A stretch of 64,000 bases of DNA from Haloferax prahovense DSM 18310 (lineage in GTDB: Archaea > Halobacteriota > Halobacteria > Halobacteriales > Haloferacaceae): assembly GCF_000336815.1 (NCBI RefSeq), contig NZ_AOLG01000014.1:1-64000 (forward strand), in the 5' to 3' direction. Positions 13,246 to 21,022 of this stretch are shown here, in pieces; position 1 is the first letter of the stretch, and each line of letters starts with the position of its first letter. The notes under the pieces are model-generated. The model was not told the DNA's origin and made no database searches. It saw nothing but the letters and a program-made list of their open reading frames with translations. The position numbers and the translations under genes were made by a program.

Positions 13246-14441
13246 GGCTCTACTCGCGGGCCAGCGGTGGAAATTCTTGCGTTCTCCGGAGGCGTCGTCA
13301 CGTTCCCTATCGGTCTCTCGACCGTCGCCTCGCCCGCGACTCCGCGCCACGCCGGGTCGTCGGAGCGGTCGCCGTCGCGGAACGGCGGCGGGAGGTCGGC
13401 GCGCTCGTCGGCCGCCAGCAGGTAGCCGAGTCCCGCGCCGACGTACCAGTCGACGAGCGACGGGTCGAGGCCGGCGTCGACGACGAGGTCGCCGCCGGTG
13501 TACCACTCCAGCGCCTCGTCGTCGTCGGCGTCGACACCGGTCCGACGCCAGCGCACGCCCGAGTCGCCGTCGCCGAACGCCGACACCGAGAGCGTCACGT
13601 CCGCCATCGTGGGGTCGGAAACGCGCTCGAACGAGAGGTTGGCGGGGGCGACGCCGTCGGCCCCGGCCTCGTAGTACGACAGCGCGTGGTCGATTTCCGC
13701 CTCGTAGGTCGCTCGGTCGTCGGGCGAGACGTTCGAGAGGTCGACGTGGACCGCGACGGTCCGCTCGCGGAAGGGCGTCTCCCGGTCGGCGGCGTCCGGT
13801 TCGGGCAGTCGCGTCGTCTCGATGCGCTCCGACAGCACGGCGAAGTCGCCGGCGTCGTCGTGGGTCAGCCCGAGGAGGTGGCCGAACTCGTGGCGCAGGA
13901 CCGTCTGGGTCGTCTGGTCGTCGTAGCCGGCGGCGACGACCACCGACACCGGTTCGCTGGGCGCGGTCGGGTCGTCGCCGTCCAAGAGGGGCGCACAGCC
14001 GACCGCGTCGGTGCCGTCGTAGTCGCCGCAGGCGTCGATTCGCTCGACGATCGAGACGGTCACGTCCGGAGTCGAGGCGTTCGGCACCACGACGAACGCC
14101 GGGTCGTAGGCGGTCGCCGACGCGTTCGCTCGCCAGTAGTCGACCGCCGATTCGACGAACGAGGCGTAGTCGCGGCCGTCCGCGGGCGCGTCGATGCCGA
14201 CGACGATGGGCGCGCGACGCCACGGGTTGTCCGCGGGTCGCGTCTCCGGCACCGCCGACGAGCCGGTTCCGCCGCGGGCGGCCGAGACGACTCCGTCGTC
14301 GCCGTCGGTCGCGTCGGCCGACGGGGCTCCGAGGGCCGCGTCTACGACCGGCGGGGCGGGTGACAGAGACGTGCACCCAGAGAGTACCACGAGAAAGGCG
14401 AGCGCGAGGGCGGCGGTTCCGCGGCCGACGGCGAGGGACAC
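13242..14441 (-). CDS. Lipoprotein with duplicated metzincin-like domain
   Basis: Predicted exported, lipid-anchored protein of 399 residues. A signal peptide ends in a lipobox (VVLSGC). The first half carries a complete metzincin zinc site, HEFGHLLGLTH (HExxHxxGxxH), in a segment beginning VVVGIDAPADGRDY. The second half repeats the same layout (VAVHVDLSNVSPDDRATY, then MADVTLSVS), but the metal site is replaced by GAGLGYLLAADER, so only the first half should be catalytic. Start is GTG at 14441, one base after the cdd stop; its own stop overlaps the udp start (ATGA). It is therefore locked into a nucleoside-salvage operon, which is an odd partner for an extracellular protease. Confidence 0.85.
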   Translation of the reverse strand: MSLAVGRGTAALALAFLVVLSGCTSLSPAPPVVDAALGAPSADATDGDDGVVSAARGGTGSSAVPETRPADNPWRRAPIVVGIDAPADGRDYASFVESAVDYWRANASATAYDPAFVVVPNASTPDVTVSIVERIDACGDYDGTDAVGCAPLLDGDDPTAPSEPVSVVVAAGYDDQTTQTVLRHEFGHLLGLTHDDAGDFAVLSERIETTRLPEPDAADRETPFRERTVAVHVDLSNVSPDDRATYEAEIDHALSYYEAGADGVAPANLSFERVSDPTMADVTLSVSAFGDGDSGVRWRRTGVDADDDEALEWYTGGDLVVDAGLDPSLVDWYVGAGLGYLLAADERADLPPPFRDGDRSDDPAWRGVAGEATVERPIGNVTTPPENARISTAGPRVEP

Positions 14442-14442
14442 G

Positions 14443-14871
14443 TTACTCGTCGGGCTCGGCGTCGCGCTTCGCCGCGGCGGCCTCCAGCGTGTCCAGCGAG
14501 ATGGTGTTCGGGAGGAGTTCGCCGAGCGTGTACTCGGCGACGTCGTCGCCGCCGAGGTCGCAGACGACCGGGAGGTCCTCGTCGCAGAACTCCGCGAGCG
14601 TCTGGCGGCACATCCCGCAGGGCGTCACGCCGTCGCGCGCACCCGAGGTGACGACGAGGCGGTCGAACTCCGTGTGGCCGTTCTTTACCGCCTCCGCGAC
14701 GGCGACCTCCTCGGCGTGGAGGCTGTTCGAGTAGTTCGCGTTCTCGATGTTGCAGCCGACGTAAACCTCGCCGTCGGCGGTCCTGAGCGCCGCTCCGACG
14801 GTGTACTCCGAGTAGGGAACGTAGGCGTTGTCGAGCGCTTCGCGGGCGCGTTCGACGAGTGCTTCGGGCAT
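14443..14871 (-). CDS. cdd: Cytidine deaminase
   Basis: Hydrolytic deamination of cytidine or deoxycytidine to uridine, cytosolic. It has 142 residues, typical of the small tetrameric class. Zinc and catalytic motifs: NSLHAEEVAVAEAV (HAE) at about residue 50-62 and PCGMCRQTLAEF (PCxxC) at about 86-97. NIENANYS binds the substrate. The start at 14871 is supported by a TATA-like AACTAAG about 27 bases upstream. It is first in an operon with the metzincin-like lipoprotein and udp. A longer upstream frame is arginine-rich and was rejected. Confidence 0.95.
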   Translation of the reverse strand: MPEALVERAREALDNAYVPYSEYTVGAALRTADGEVYVGCNIENANYSNSLHAEEVAVAEAVKNGHTEFDRLVVTSGARDGVTPCGMCRQTLAEFCDEDLPVVCDLGGDDVAEYTLGELLPNTISLDTLEAAAAKRDAEPDE

Positions 14872-15017
14872 TGGGCGCTCATTCGCGTGGGGTGGCTTAG
14901 TTCGTTCGGCTCCCCGAGACTGTCGTGTCGGCCGACGGACACGGGCGAGATTACGGGGCCGCTCGCCCGTCGCGTCGTCCCGCAAGCGACTATACGGCTC
15001 GGCCCTAACGCGGCGTC

Positions 15018-15272
15018 GTGAACGACACATCCGGCGGACGACGAATCCTGCTCCTCGTCGGCGCGAGCGTCGTGGCCATCTCGGGCATCCTCGGCGTCTT
15101 TATCGGCGAGAACGGCGGCCAAGTCGCCGCCGAGATATCGCTGTTCGGCTTCCTCTCGCTTCCGACCACCCCGCTCGCGTTCAGCCTCTACGGGATGGTG
15201 TTCTCGGCCGTCATCCTCGGGGCGCTGTTCGCGCTCGTCGAGTACGTCTCGCGCGTCGAGAACGCCCGATAA
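15018..15272 (+). CDS. Small membrane protein, 84 residues
   Basis: Starts at GTG 15018. Two hydrophobic segments, about residues 9-28 and 50-75, flank a short soluble loop (GENGGQVAAEIS). It resembles the many small two-helix proteins found near oxidase or transporter genes in haloarchaea, but I cannot name the family with confidence. It is divergent from cdd across 146 bases. It probably forms a unit with the next small membrane gene, 97 bases downstream. Confidence 0.65.
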   Translation: MNDTSGGRRILLLVGASVVAISGILGVFIGENGGQVAAEISLFGFLSLPTTPLAFSLYGMVFSAVILGALFALVEYVSRVENAR

Positions 15273-15369
15273 GACGGCGGCTCTCGGATCGGGCGGCGAA
15301 GGCGTATCGGCCGGGGAACTCCGACCGAAAGGCGGACCGTTTTTGCTCGTCCGGCCCCGACGAACCCGC

Positions 15370-15639
15370 ATGGACGCGCCCTCGTCGACCTCGACCTCGG
15401 ACGCCTCGGCCGGCGACGCCTCGCCCGGCCCGCTCCCGGAGGACACGGGCGGCAAGAACCGAAAGCGCGCCGCGCTGGCGACCGCGCCGTTCCTCGCGCT
15501 CGGGCTGGCCGACGTGGTGCTCATCCTCCTGCAGGGGCTCGAACCGCTCTGGGGGTTCGCCATCCTCCCGCCGATTCTGTTCTGTAGCGTGCTGACCTGG
15601 ATCGTCTTCAGCACCGACTTCCTCGACGACCGGACCTGA
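15370..15639 (+). CDS. Small membrane protein, 89 residues
   Basis: Starts at ATG 15370; an ATG nine codons upstream adds only arginines and was rejected. A 30-residue Ser/Thr/Asp-rich cytosolic tail is followed by two hydrophobic helices at about 35-52 and 58-78 (LLQGLEPLWGF between them). The protein ends in an acidic DFLDDRT. Family not recognised. It is convergent with the acetyltransferase gene, 12 bases away. Confidence 0.65.
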   Translation: MDAPSSTSTSDASAGDASPGPLPEDTGGKNRKRAALATAPFLALGLADVVLILLQGLEPLWGFAILPPILFCSVLTWIVFSTDFLDDRT

Positions 15640-15651
15640 CTCGGTCCCGGC

Positions 15652-16233
15652 TCAGCGCCGCAGGTTCGTGGAGTACTTGGTCGGCGTCTCCTCGTCGTAG
15701 CCGAAGTCCTCGGCGGTCAGCTCCGGTTCGGCGTCCCCGGCGCTCGCGGGCGCGGCGACTTTGAACCGCTCGCGGAAGCGCTCGGGCATCGAGAACGCCT
15801 CGCGGTCGAGTCGGAGCGCGATGGCGTCGCCGTCGACTTCTCTAACCCGGTCGAGTCGCCGACGCGGTCCCGCCGGCAGGTCCTCGGCGTCGACCGCCTC
15901 GAAGCCGAACTGCGCGCAGTAGCCGTGGTCCGAGGTGAAGCCGTAAACTGTCTCGAACTCCTCGGCCGCGGCGCGGTCGACCAGTCGCTCGACGACGTGT
16001 GCGCCGACGCCCTGTCCGCGCCACCGCTCCGAGACGCCGACGCAGGTGACCTCGCAGAACGGCTCGTCGGTCTTGTGGACCCGGATTCGTCCGAACCCCG
16101 CCTTCTCGCCGGACTCCTCGTCGAGCGCGATGACGTAGTCGCGGGAGCGGAAGGAGCCGTCGTCGAGTCCGAGTTCCTCCAGCGAGTCGAGCAGCCAGAC
16201 CTCGTCTCGGTTCTTCGCGTCTCGGACGTACAT
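15652..16233 (-). CDS. GNAT family N-acetyltransferase
   Basis: Acetyl-CoA-dependent acyltransferase of unknown substrate, 193 residues from ATG 16233 (an upstream GTG-type extension was rejected). The GNAT A-motif is CVGVSERWRGQGVGAHVVERL (about residues 62-82), containing the pyrophosphate-binding RGQGVG. GFTSDHGYCAQFGFEAVD follows as motif B. The N-acetyltransferase fold fills residues 1-140, and the last 50 residues are an extension rich in Ala and Glu. It is divergent from the acetyl-CoA synthetase gene across 123 bases, which may be coincidental. Confidence 0.85.
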   Translation of the reverse strand: MYVRDAKNRDEVWLLDSLEELGLDDGSFRSRDYVIALDEESGEKAGFGRIRVHKTDEPFCEVTCVGVSERWRGQGVGAHVVERLVDRAAAEEFETVYGFTSDHGYCAQFGFEAVDAEDLPAGPRRRLDRVREVDGDAIALRLDREAFSMPERFRERFKVAAPASAGDAEPELTAEDFGYDEETPTKYSTNLRR

Positions 16234-16356
16234 GCGTACTCGTAGCACACCGGCCGACAAAAACGACTCGGGCCGATACGACGATTCCCGCCGCGTCCGG
16301 CGAACTCAACGAAAGAACACTAAAGATTCATAGTCGCGGTCGCGGTACCTCGATTC

Positions 16357-18360
16357 ATGGACGTACCCGACACCGACACCGTGGTGCACGAACCGGACCC
16401 GGCGTTCGTCGAGGACGCCAACGTCACCCGATTCATGCGGGAACACGACATCGAGGACTACGACGAACTCATCGAGCGGACGACGACCGAGGTTCCGGGC
16501 GTCGGTGCCTCGGGCGTCGAGTGGTTCTGGGACGAGCTCGTCGACTACCTCGACATCGACTTCTACGAGGCATACGACGCGGTTCGCGACGACTCGGAGG
16601 GGCCGCAGTTCTCCCGCTGGTATCCCGGCGGCGAAATCAACGTCGCCCACAACACCCTCGACCGCCACGCCGCGGTCGACTCCGGGAACCGGAACCGCGT
16701 CGCCTGCATCTGGGAGGGCGAAGACGGCGAGGTCGTCCAGCGGACCTACCACGACCTCTACCGCGAGGCCAACCGCGTCGCCAACGTCCTCGAATCGTAC
16801 GGCGTCGAAACCGGCGACACCGTCGGCCTCTACATGCCGATGGTCCCCGAAGTCATCTCCATCCTCTACGGCTGTTTCAAGGTCGGCGCGATAGCCGTCC
16901 CCATCTTCTCCGGGTTCGGCGTCGACGCCACCGCGACCCGCCTCGAAGACCCCGAGTGCTCGGTGCTTTTCACCGCCGACGGCTTCTACCGTCGCGGCTC
17001 GGAGGTCCGACTGAAGCCGACCGCCGACGAGGCGATGGACGAAGCGGACTGTGTCGAGAACGTCGTCGTCTACCGGCGGTTCGGTGACGAAAGCGGGGAT
17101 AGCGACGACGTGCCGTGGACCGAGGGCCGTGACGAGTGGTGGGAAGACACCGTCGGCGAGGCCGAACCGGAGTACGAGACGAAGCGCCTGCCGTCGGACG
17201 CCGAGTCGATGCTCCTGTACTCCTCGGGGACGACCGGCAAGCCGAAAGGCATCGTCCACACCCACGCGGGCGTCCAGATGCAGACCGCGAAGGAGATTCA
17301 CTTCGGCTTCGACCAGAAGCCCGAAGACCGCTTTTTCTGGGTCTCCGACATCGGCTGGATGATGGGACCGTGGACGCTCATCGGGAACCACACGTTCGCC
17401 GGCACCATCTTCATGTACGAGGGCGCGCCCGACTACCCGAACCCGGACCGCTTCTGGGACATGATAGAGCGCCACCGAATCACCACCTTCGGCATCTCGC
17501 CGACGGCCATCCGCGCCCTGCGGAAGTACGGCGACGAGGAGGTCGAGAGACACGACCTGTCGAGCCTCCGCCTGCTCGGGTCGACCGGCGAGCCGTGGGA
17601 CCCCGAGTCGTGGATGTGGTTCTACGAGCGCGTCGGCGGCGGCGAGGCACCCATCATCAACATCTCCGGCGGCACCGAAATCTGCGGCTGTTTCCTCATG
17701 CCGATGCCGACCCAACCGCTCAAGCCCTGCTCGCTCGGCGGCCCCGGCCTCGGGATGGACATCGACATCGTGGATTCCTCGGGCGAGTCCATCGCCGACA
17801 CCCACGAACGGGGCTTCCTCGTCGCCCGCGACTCCTGCCCGTCGATGACAAAGAGCCTCTGGGAGGGCGACGAGCGCTACCTCGACACCTACTGGTCGTC
17901 GTGGGACGGCCTCTGGGACCACGGCGACTGGGCGCAGAAAGACGAAGACGGCTTCTGGTTCCTCCACGGCCGCGCCGACGACGCCCTCAACGTGGCCGGC
18001 CGCAAGGTCGGCCCCGCCGAGGTCGAAGGCGCACTCATCGAACACGACGCGGTGAATCAGGCCGCCGCCGTCGGCGTCCCCGACGACACCACCGGGACCG
18101 CCGTCGTCGCCTACGTCGTCCTCGAAGACGGCGTCGAGGAGAGCGACGACCTCCGCGAGGCGCTTCGCGGCGTCGTCGGCGACGAGTTGGGCAAGCCGTT
18201 CCGCCCGCGCGAAATCCTGTTCGTCGACGAGTTCCCGAAGACGCAGTCGGGGAAGATTATCCGCCGCGCCATCGCCTCGATTTACGCGGGCGAGGACCTC
18301 GGCGACATGAGCAGTATCGAGAACCCCGAGGCGCTCGAAAAGATAGAGCAGGCGTCCTGA
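16357..18360 (+). CDS. acs: Acetyl-CoA synthetase-type AMP-forming acyl-CoA ligase
   Basis: Activates acetate or a short acid to acyl-CoA through an acyl-adenylate. It has 667 residues, full length for Acs. The P-loop A3 motif is YSSGTTGKPKGIVHTHAG (about residues 288-305). GSTGEPWDPESW, SGGTEICG and the A8 hinge GRADDALNVAGRKVGPAEVE are present, and the C-terminal catalytic lysine is in TQSGKIIRR (about 630). The N-terminal Acs domain is present, with FSRWYPGGEINVAHN. The gene is monocistronic and preceded by an AT-rich box at about 16321. Propionate or other short acids are possible substrates. Confidence 0.9.
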   Translation: MDVPDTDTVVHEPDPAFVEDANVTRFMREHDIEDYDELIERTTTEVPGVGASGVEWFWDELVDYLDIDFYEAYDAVRDDSEGPQFSRWYPGGEINVAHNTLDRHAAVDSGNRNRVACIWEGEDGEVVQRTYHDLYREANRVANVLESYGVETGDTVGLYMPMVPEVISILYGCFKVGAIAVPIFSGFGVDATATRLEDPECSVLFTADGFYRRGSEVRLKPTADEAMDEADCVENVVVYRRFGDESGDSDDVPWTEGRDEWWEDTVGEAEPEYETKRLPSDAESMLLYSSGTTGKPKGIVHTHAGVQMQTAKEIHFGFDQKPEDRFFWVSDIGWMMGPWTLIGNHTFAGTIFMYEGAPDYPNPDRFWDMIERHRITTFGISPTAIRALRKYGDEEVERHDLSSLRLLGSTGEPWDPESWMWFYERVGGGEAPIINISGGTEICGCFLMPMPTQPLKPCSLGGPGLGMDIDIVDSSGESIADTHERGFLVARDSCPSMTKSLWEGDERYLDTYWSSWDGLWDHGDWAQKDEDGFWFLHGRADDALNVAGRKVGPAEVEGALIEHDAVNQAAAVGVPDDTTGTAVVAYVVLEDGVEESDDLREALRGVVGDELGKPFRPREILFVDEFPKTQSGKIIRRAIASIYAGEDLGDMSSIENPEALEKIEQAS

Positions 18361-18381
18361 GACGGGTTTCTTCGCCTTCGT

Positions 18382-19689
18382 TCAGTCGGACAGCGCCGCG
18401 CCGACGCCGTCGTTCCACGCGTCGGCGGTGAAGTCGACCGCGTCGTTCCACGTGGCGACGACGGTCGTCACCGCGAGGTCGCCAGTCACGTTCACCATCG
18501 TCCGGATGCGGTCGAGGATAGGGTCGACGCCGGCGACGAGACCGACGATTTCGAGCGGCAGGCCGAGTTGGGTCAAGACGAGCGTGAGCATGATGAGACC
18601 CGACCCGGGCACGCCGGCGGTCCCGATGCTCGCCAGCACGGCGACCGCGACGACCGCGAACTGGTCGGCCAGAGAGAGGTTCACGCCGACGATGTTCGCC
18701 GCGAAGATGGCCGCGACGCCCTGATACATCGCCGTGCCGTCCATGTTGATGGTCGCACCGAGCGGGAGGGTGAAGCCGTAGATGCGTTCTTCGATGCCGA
18801 GGTTGTCGTCCGCGTCGGACATCGTCACCGGGAGCGTTCCGGACGACGACCGGATGCTCAGCGCGGTCACCATCGCGTCGCGCGCACCGGAGAGGAACGC
18901 GACCGGCGACCGCCCCGCGACCCCGACGACGAACGCGCCGAGGTAGACGACCCCGATGTGGACGACGGCCGCGAGGAGCATCGTTCCGATGAGGAGCGCG
19001 AAGGGCAGAATAGCGTTGACGCCGGCGGTGCCAAAGACGTTCGCCATGAGCGCGAAGACGCCGAGGACGCCGAACTCCATCGCCCCCCAGACGACCTTGT
19101 ACATCGCTTCTGCGCCCGCGTCGGCGAGGTCGAAGAACGTCTCGATTCCCCGTTTGACCTCCTCGTCGTCCGTCTCTTCCCACGCCAGCGTGAGGCCGAG
19201 ACCGAACACGACGACGAAGAAGATGGTCGGGAGCACGCTGCCCTCGGCCATCGCGCCGACGGGGTTCGTCGGAACGATGTTGAGGATGACCTCGATGGCG
19301 TCCGGGGCCTCCGCACTCTGGGCTTCAGCACCGGTGAGCAGCTCTTCGAGCCCGCGGGAGCCGGGGGAGACAAGGTTGCTCACGCCGAGTCCGATGGCGA
19401 CCGCAAACGCGGACGTGAGCGCGTACAGCCCGACTACCTGCGCACCGACGCGACCGAGCGACGACGGCGAGAGCTGTCGAACGCCCATCAGGAGCGTGAA
19501 CACCACGATAGGGACGATGAGCATCTTCAGCAGTCGGACGAACAGGTCGCCGACCGGTTTCAGGGCCGTCGCCGGCTCGCCGACGACGAGGCCGACGAGC
19601 GACCCGAGGACGAACGCGACCCCGATTCGGTAGACGATGCCAACCGAACGATACCGGTTCCAGAGTGACACGATGCCAGACTGTGACAT
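18382..19689 (-). CDS. Dicarboxylate/amino acid:cation symporter (DAACS family)
   Basis: Sodium- or proton-coupled uptake of glutamate, aspartate or C4-dicarboxylates. It has 435 residues from ATG 19689; a start five codons upstream is less likely given TGTATAG at about 19716-19710. Eight hydrophobic segments plus the hairpin-loop hallmark are seen: RSSSGTLPVTM (first serine-rich hairpin, HP1), LPLGATINMDGTAMYQG (TM7 with the NMDGT sodium site) and AGVPGSGLIML (HP2). It is convergent with acs, 21 bases away. The AT-rich upstream DNA holds a repeated GAGAATTC motif that may be regulatory. Confidence 0.93.
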   Translation of the reverse strand: MSQSGIVSLWNRYRSVGIVYRIGVAFVLGSLVGLVVGEPATALKPVGDLFVRLLKMLIVPIVVFTLLMGVRQLSPSSLGRVGAQVVGLYALTSAFAVAIGLGVSNLVSPGSRGLEELLTGAEAQSAEAPDAIEVILNIVPTNPVGAMAEGSVLPTIFFVVVFGLGLTLAWEETDDEEVKRGIETFFDLADAGAEAMYKVVWGAMEFGVLGVFALMANVFGTAGVNAILPFALLIGTMLLAAVVHIGVVYLGAFVVGVAGRSPVAFLSGARDAMVTALSIRSSSGTLPVTMSDADDNLGIEERIYGFTLPLGATINMDGTAMYQGVAAIFAANIVGVNLSLADQFAVVAVAVLASIGTAGVPGSGLIMLTLVLTQLGLPLEIVGLVAGVDPILDRIRTMVNVTGDLAVTTVVATWNDAVDFTADAWNDGVGAALSD

Positions 19690-19736
19690 GTAACGTGTTT
19701 GCACTAACTATACAGCCAGAATATAAATATAGCGGT

Positions 19737-19769
19737 GAGAATTCTGAATATAACACTGAGGGAGAATTC
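19737..19769. promoter_or_regulatory. Direct repeats of palindromic GAGAATTC upstream of symporter
   Basis: GAGAATTC occurs at 19737-19744 and again at 19762-19769, 25 bases apart, in an AT-rich 128-base spacer. They lie 21-60 bases upstream of the symporter TATA-like box. Two identical sites at this distance suit an activator or repressor. No known binding protein can be named. Confidence 0.3.
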
Positions 19770-19832
19770 AAGCTCAAATATGAGACAATAGTTGGAGTAT
19801 TCGATGAGTACTTTCCATCCCAGACGCCGTCG

Positions 19833-20540
19833 TCAGCACGCGTCGTCGGGGGCGAGCGCGACCGACTCGGGAACCCCGTCGCCGACTGCGAGCGCGGCTT
19901 CGACGGCCTCGTCGCCCGCGGGGATTCGAATCGTCCCACCGGCGAGAAGCGGGGCGAGCACGCCGGCGACGACGGTTCCCGGGTGGCTGAGTGACGACCG
20001 GACCGCGACCGTGTCGTCCACGCCGAGGTCGAAGTCGGCGACGACCTCGCGGGCCGCGTCGAGCAGGTCGCCGTGTGTGAACTCGCGGTCGTCGGCGACG
20101 AGCGCCGGGTCGTCGGGCGCGACGACTTCCGGGTGAACTGCCGGGTTCTCGCTCCAGACCTCCTGTTCCCAGTGCGTCGTCGCGGGCGAACTCGGCGGAC
20201 CACCGAACACGGCGAGTTTCTGTCCCGGCGGCAGGTCGGCGAACTCCGTCTCGCGGTCGACGGCGACGACGGTCGCTCGCGCCTCGACCGCCGGGTCGAA
20301 CGCGGTCACCGCGCCGAGTTGGGCCGCCCCGAGGAACGTCAACAGCGGTTCGGGGAGCGAGACCGGGTCGACCGCGACGCGAGCGCCCTTGCGGACGCCG
20401 AGGTAGCGGAGGACGTTCCCGGCCTTGTACGAGGTCGTGATGAGGTCGTGGTACGTGTAGGTCCGGCCGGGGCCGTCGACCCGGAGGGCGAGTCGGTCGC
20501 TCCGCCGGTCGCGGGCCATGAGGTCGCCGATAACGTCCAT
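19833..20540 (-). CDS. AMP-binding-like protein lacking catalytic motifs (probable pseudo-enzyme)
   Basis: 235 residues from ATG 20540. It aligns by eye with the N-terminal half of acyl-CoA synthetases: GRTYTYHDLITTSYKAGN, then LRYLGVRKGARVAVD, then LTFLGAAQLGAVTAFDP. Where an active enzyme would have the P-loop (SGTTGxPK) before the helix THGDLL, this protein reads DPALVADDREFTHGDLL, so the P-loop is deleted. The C-terminal lid domain with the catalytic lysine is also absent. It is intact, with no frameshift, so it is maintained as a short protein, perhaps binding an acyl or CoA ligand. It lies upstream of the symporter on the same strand. Confidence 0.75.
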   Translation of the reverse strand: MDVIGDLMARDRRSDRLALRVDGPGRTYTYHDLITTSYKAGNVLRYLGVRKGARVAVDPVSLPEPLLTFLGAAQLGAVTAFDPAVEARATVVAVDRETEFADLPPGQKLAVFGGPPSSPATTHWEQEVWSENPAVHPEVVAPDDPALVADDREFTHGDLLDAAREVVADFDLGVDDTVAVRSSLSHPGTVVAGVLAPLLAGGTIRIPAGDEAVEAALAVGDGVPESVALAPDDAC

Positions 20541-20649
20541 GACCGGTCGTAGGGAGTCGGCGCGAAAAAAGGCCCCGAGGCGCTCTCGCGGTCCGAGAAC
20601 GCGGCGGGTGTCTGGGCGAGCGACGCCGAGACGACGCCAGCGCGACGGG

Positions 20650-20970
20650 TCAGGGCGCGCCCGCGATGACGAACGTGCTCTCTTCGGGACCGTTTCGGAG
20701 TTCGCGGGTGTCCTCGGGCGAGACGCGCACGGCATCACCGGGTTCGAGGTCGACTTTCTTGTCTTCGACGACGAGCGTCGCCTCGCCGGAGACGAGGTAG
20801 TACACTTCCTCGTGGCCCTGTTCGGCGTGGTCGTGCGGCTTGCCGGACCAGTCGGGGTCGGTCTCTAACACGCTGAAGCCGAGTTCGACGCAGTCGAGTT
20901 CGTCTCGCAAGAAATGGAGGCCGCCGCCGACCGCGTCTACGTCCTCGTAGTTCGCTTTCGTGTATGACAT
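20650..20970 (-). CDS. Cupin domain protein
   Basis: Small single-domain cupin of 106 residues. Cupin motif 1 is seen as PHDHAEQGHEEVYYLVSGEA, with His-His-Glu metal ligands, and motif 2 as LEPGDAVRVSPEDTREL, lacking a clear final His. Such proteins bind a metal or small ligand and may be isomerases, dioxygenases or sensors; the role here is unknown. It lies between the AMP-binding-like gene and dnaJ on the same strand, separated by 109 and 52 bases. Confidence 0.88.
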   Translation of the reverse strand: MSYTKANYEDVDAVGGGLHFLRDELDCVELGFSVLETDPDWSGKPHDHAEQGHEEVYYLVSGEATLVVEDKKVDLEPGDAVRVSPEDTRELRNGPEESTFVIAGAP

Positions 20971-21022
20971 CGCCTGAACTGACGGCCGCCGGACAAGAGA
21001 GCGTGGTGGTGCCGGAAATCCG

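Noticed and set aside
12427-14376. 649-codon frame extending udp upstream
   Set aside because: The extra N-terminal part is arginine-rich and lies antiparallel in frame over the lipoprotein gene; the true udp start is ATG 13245.
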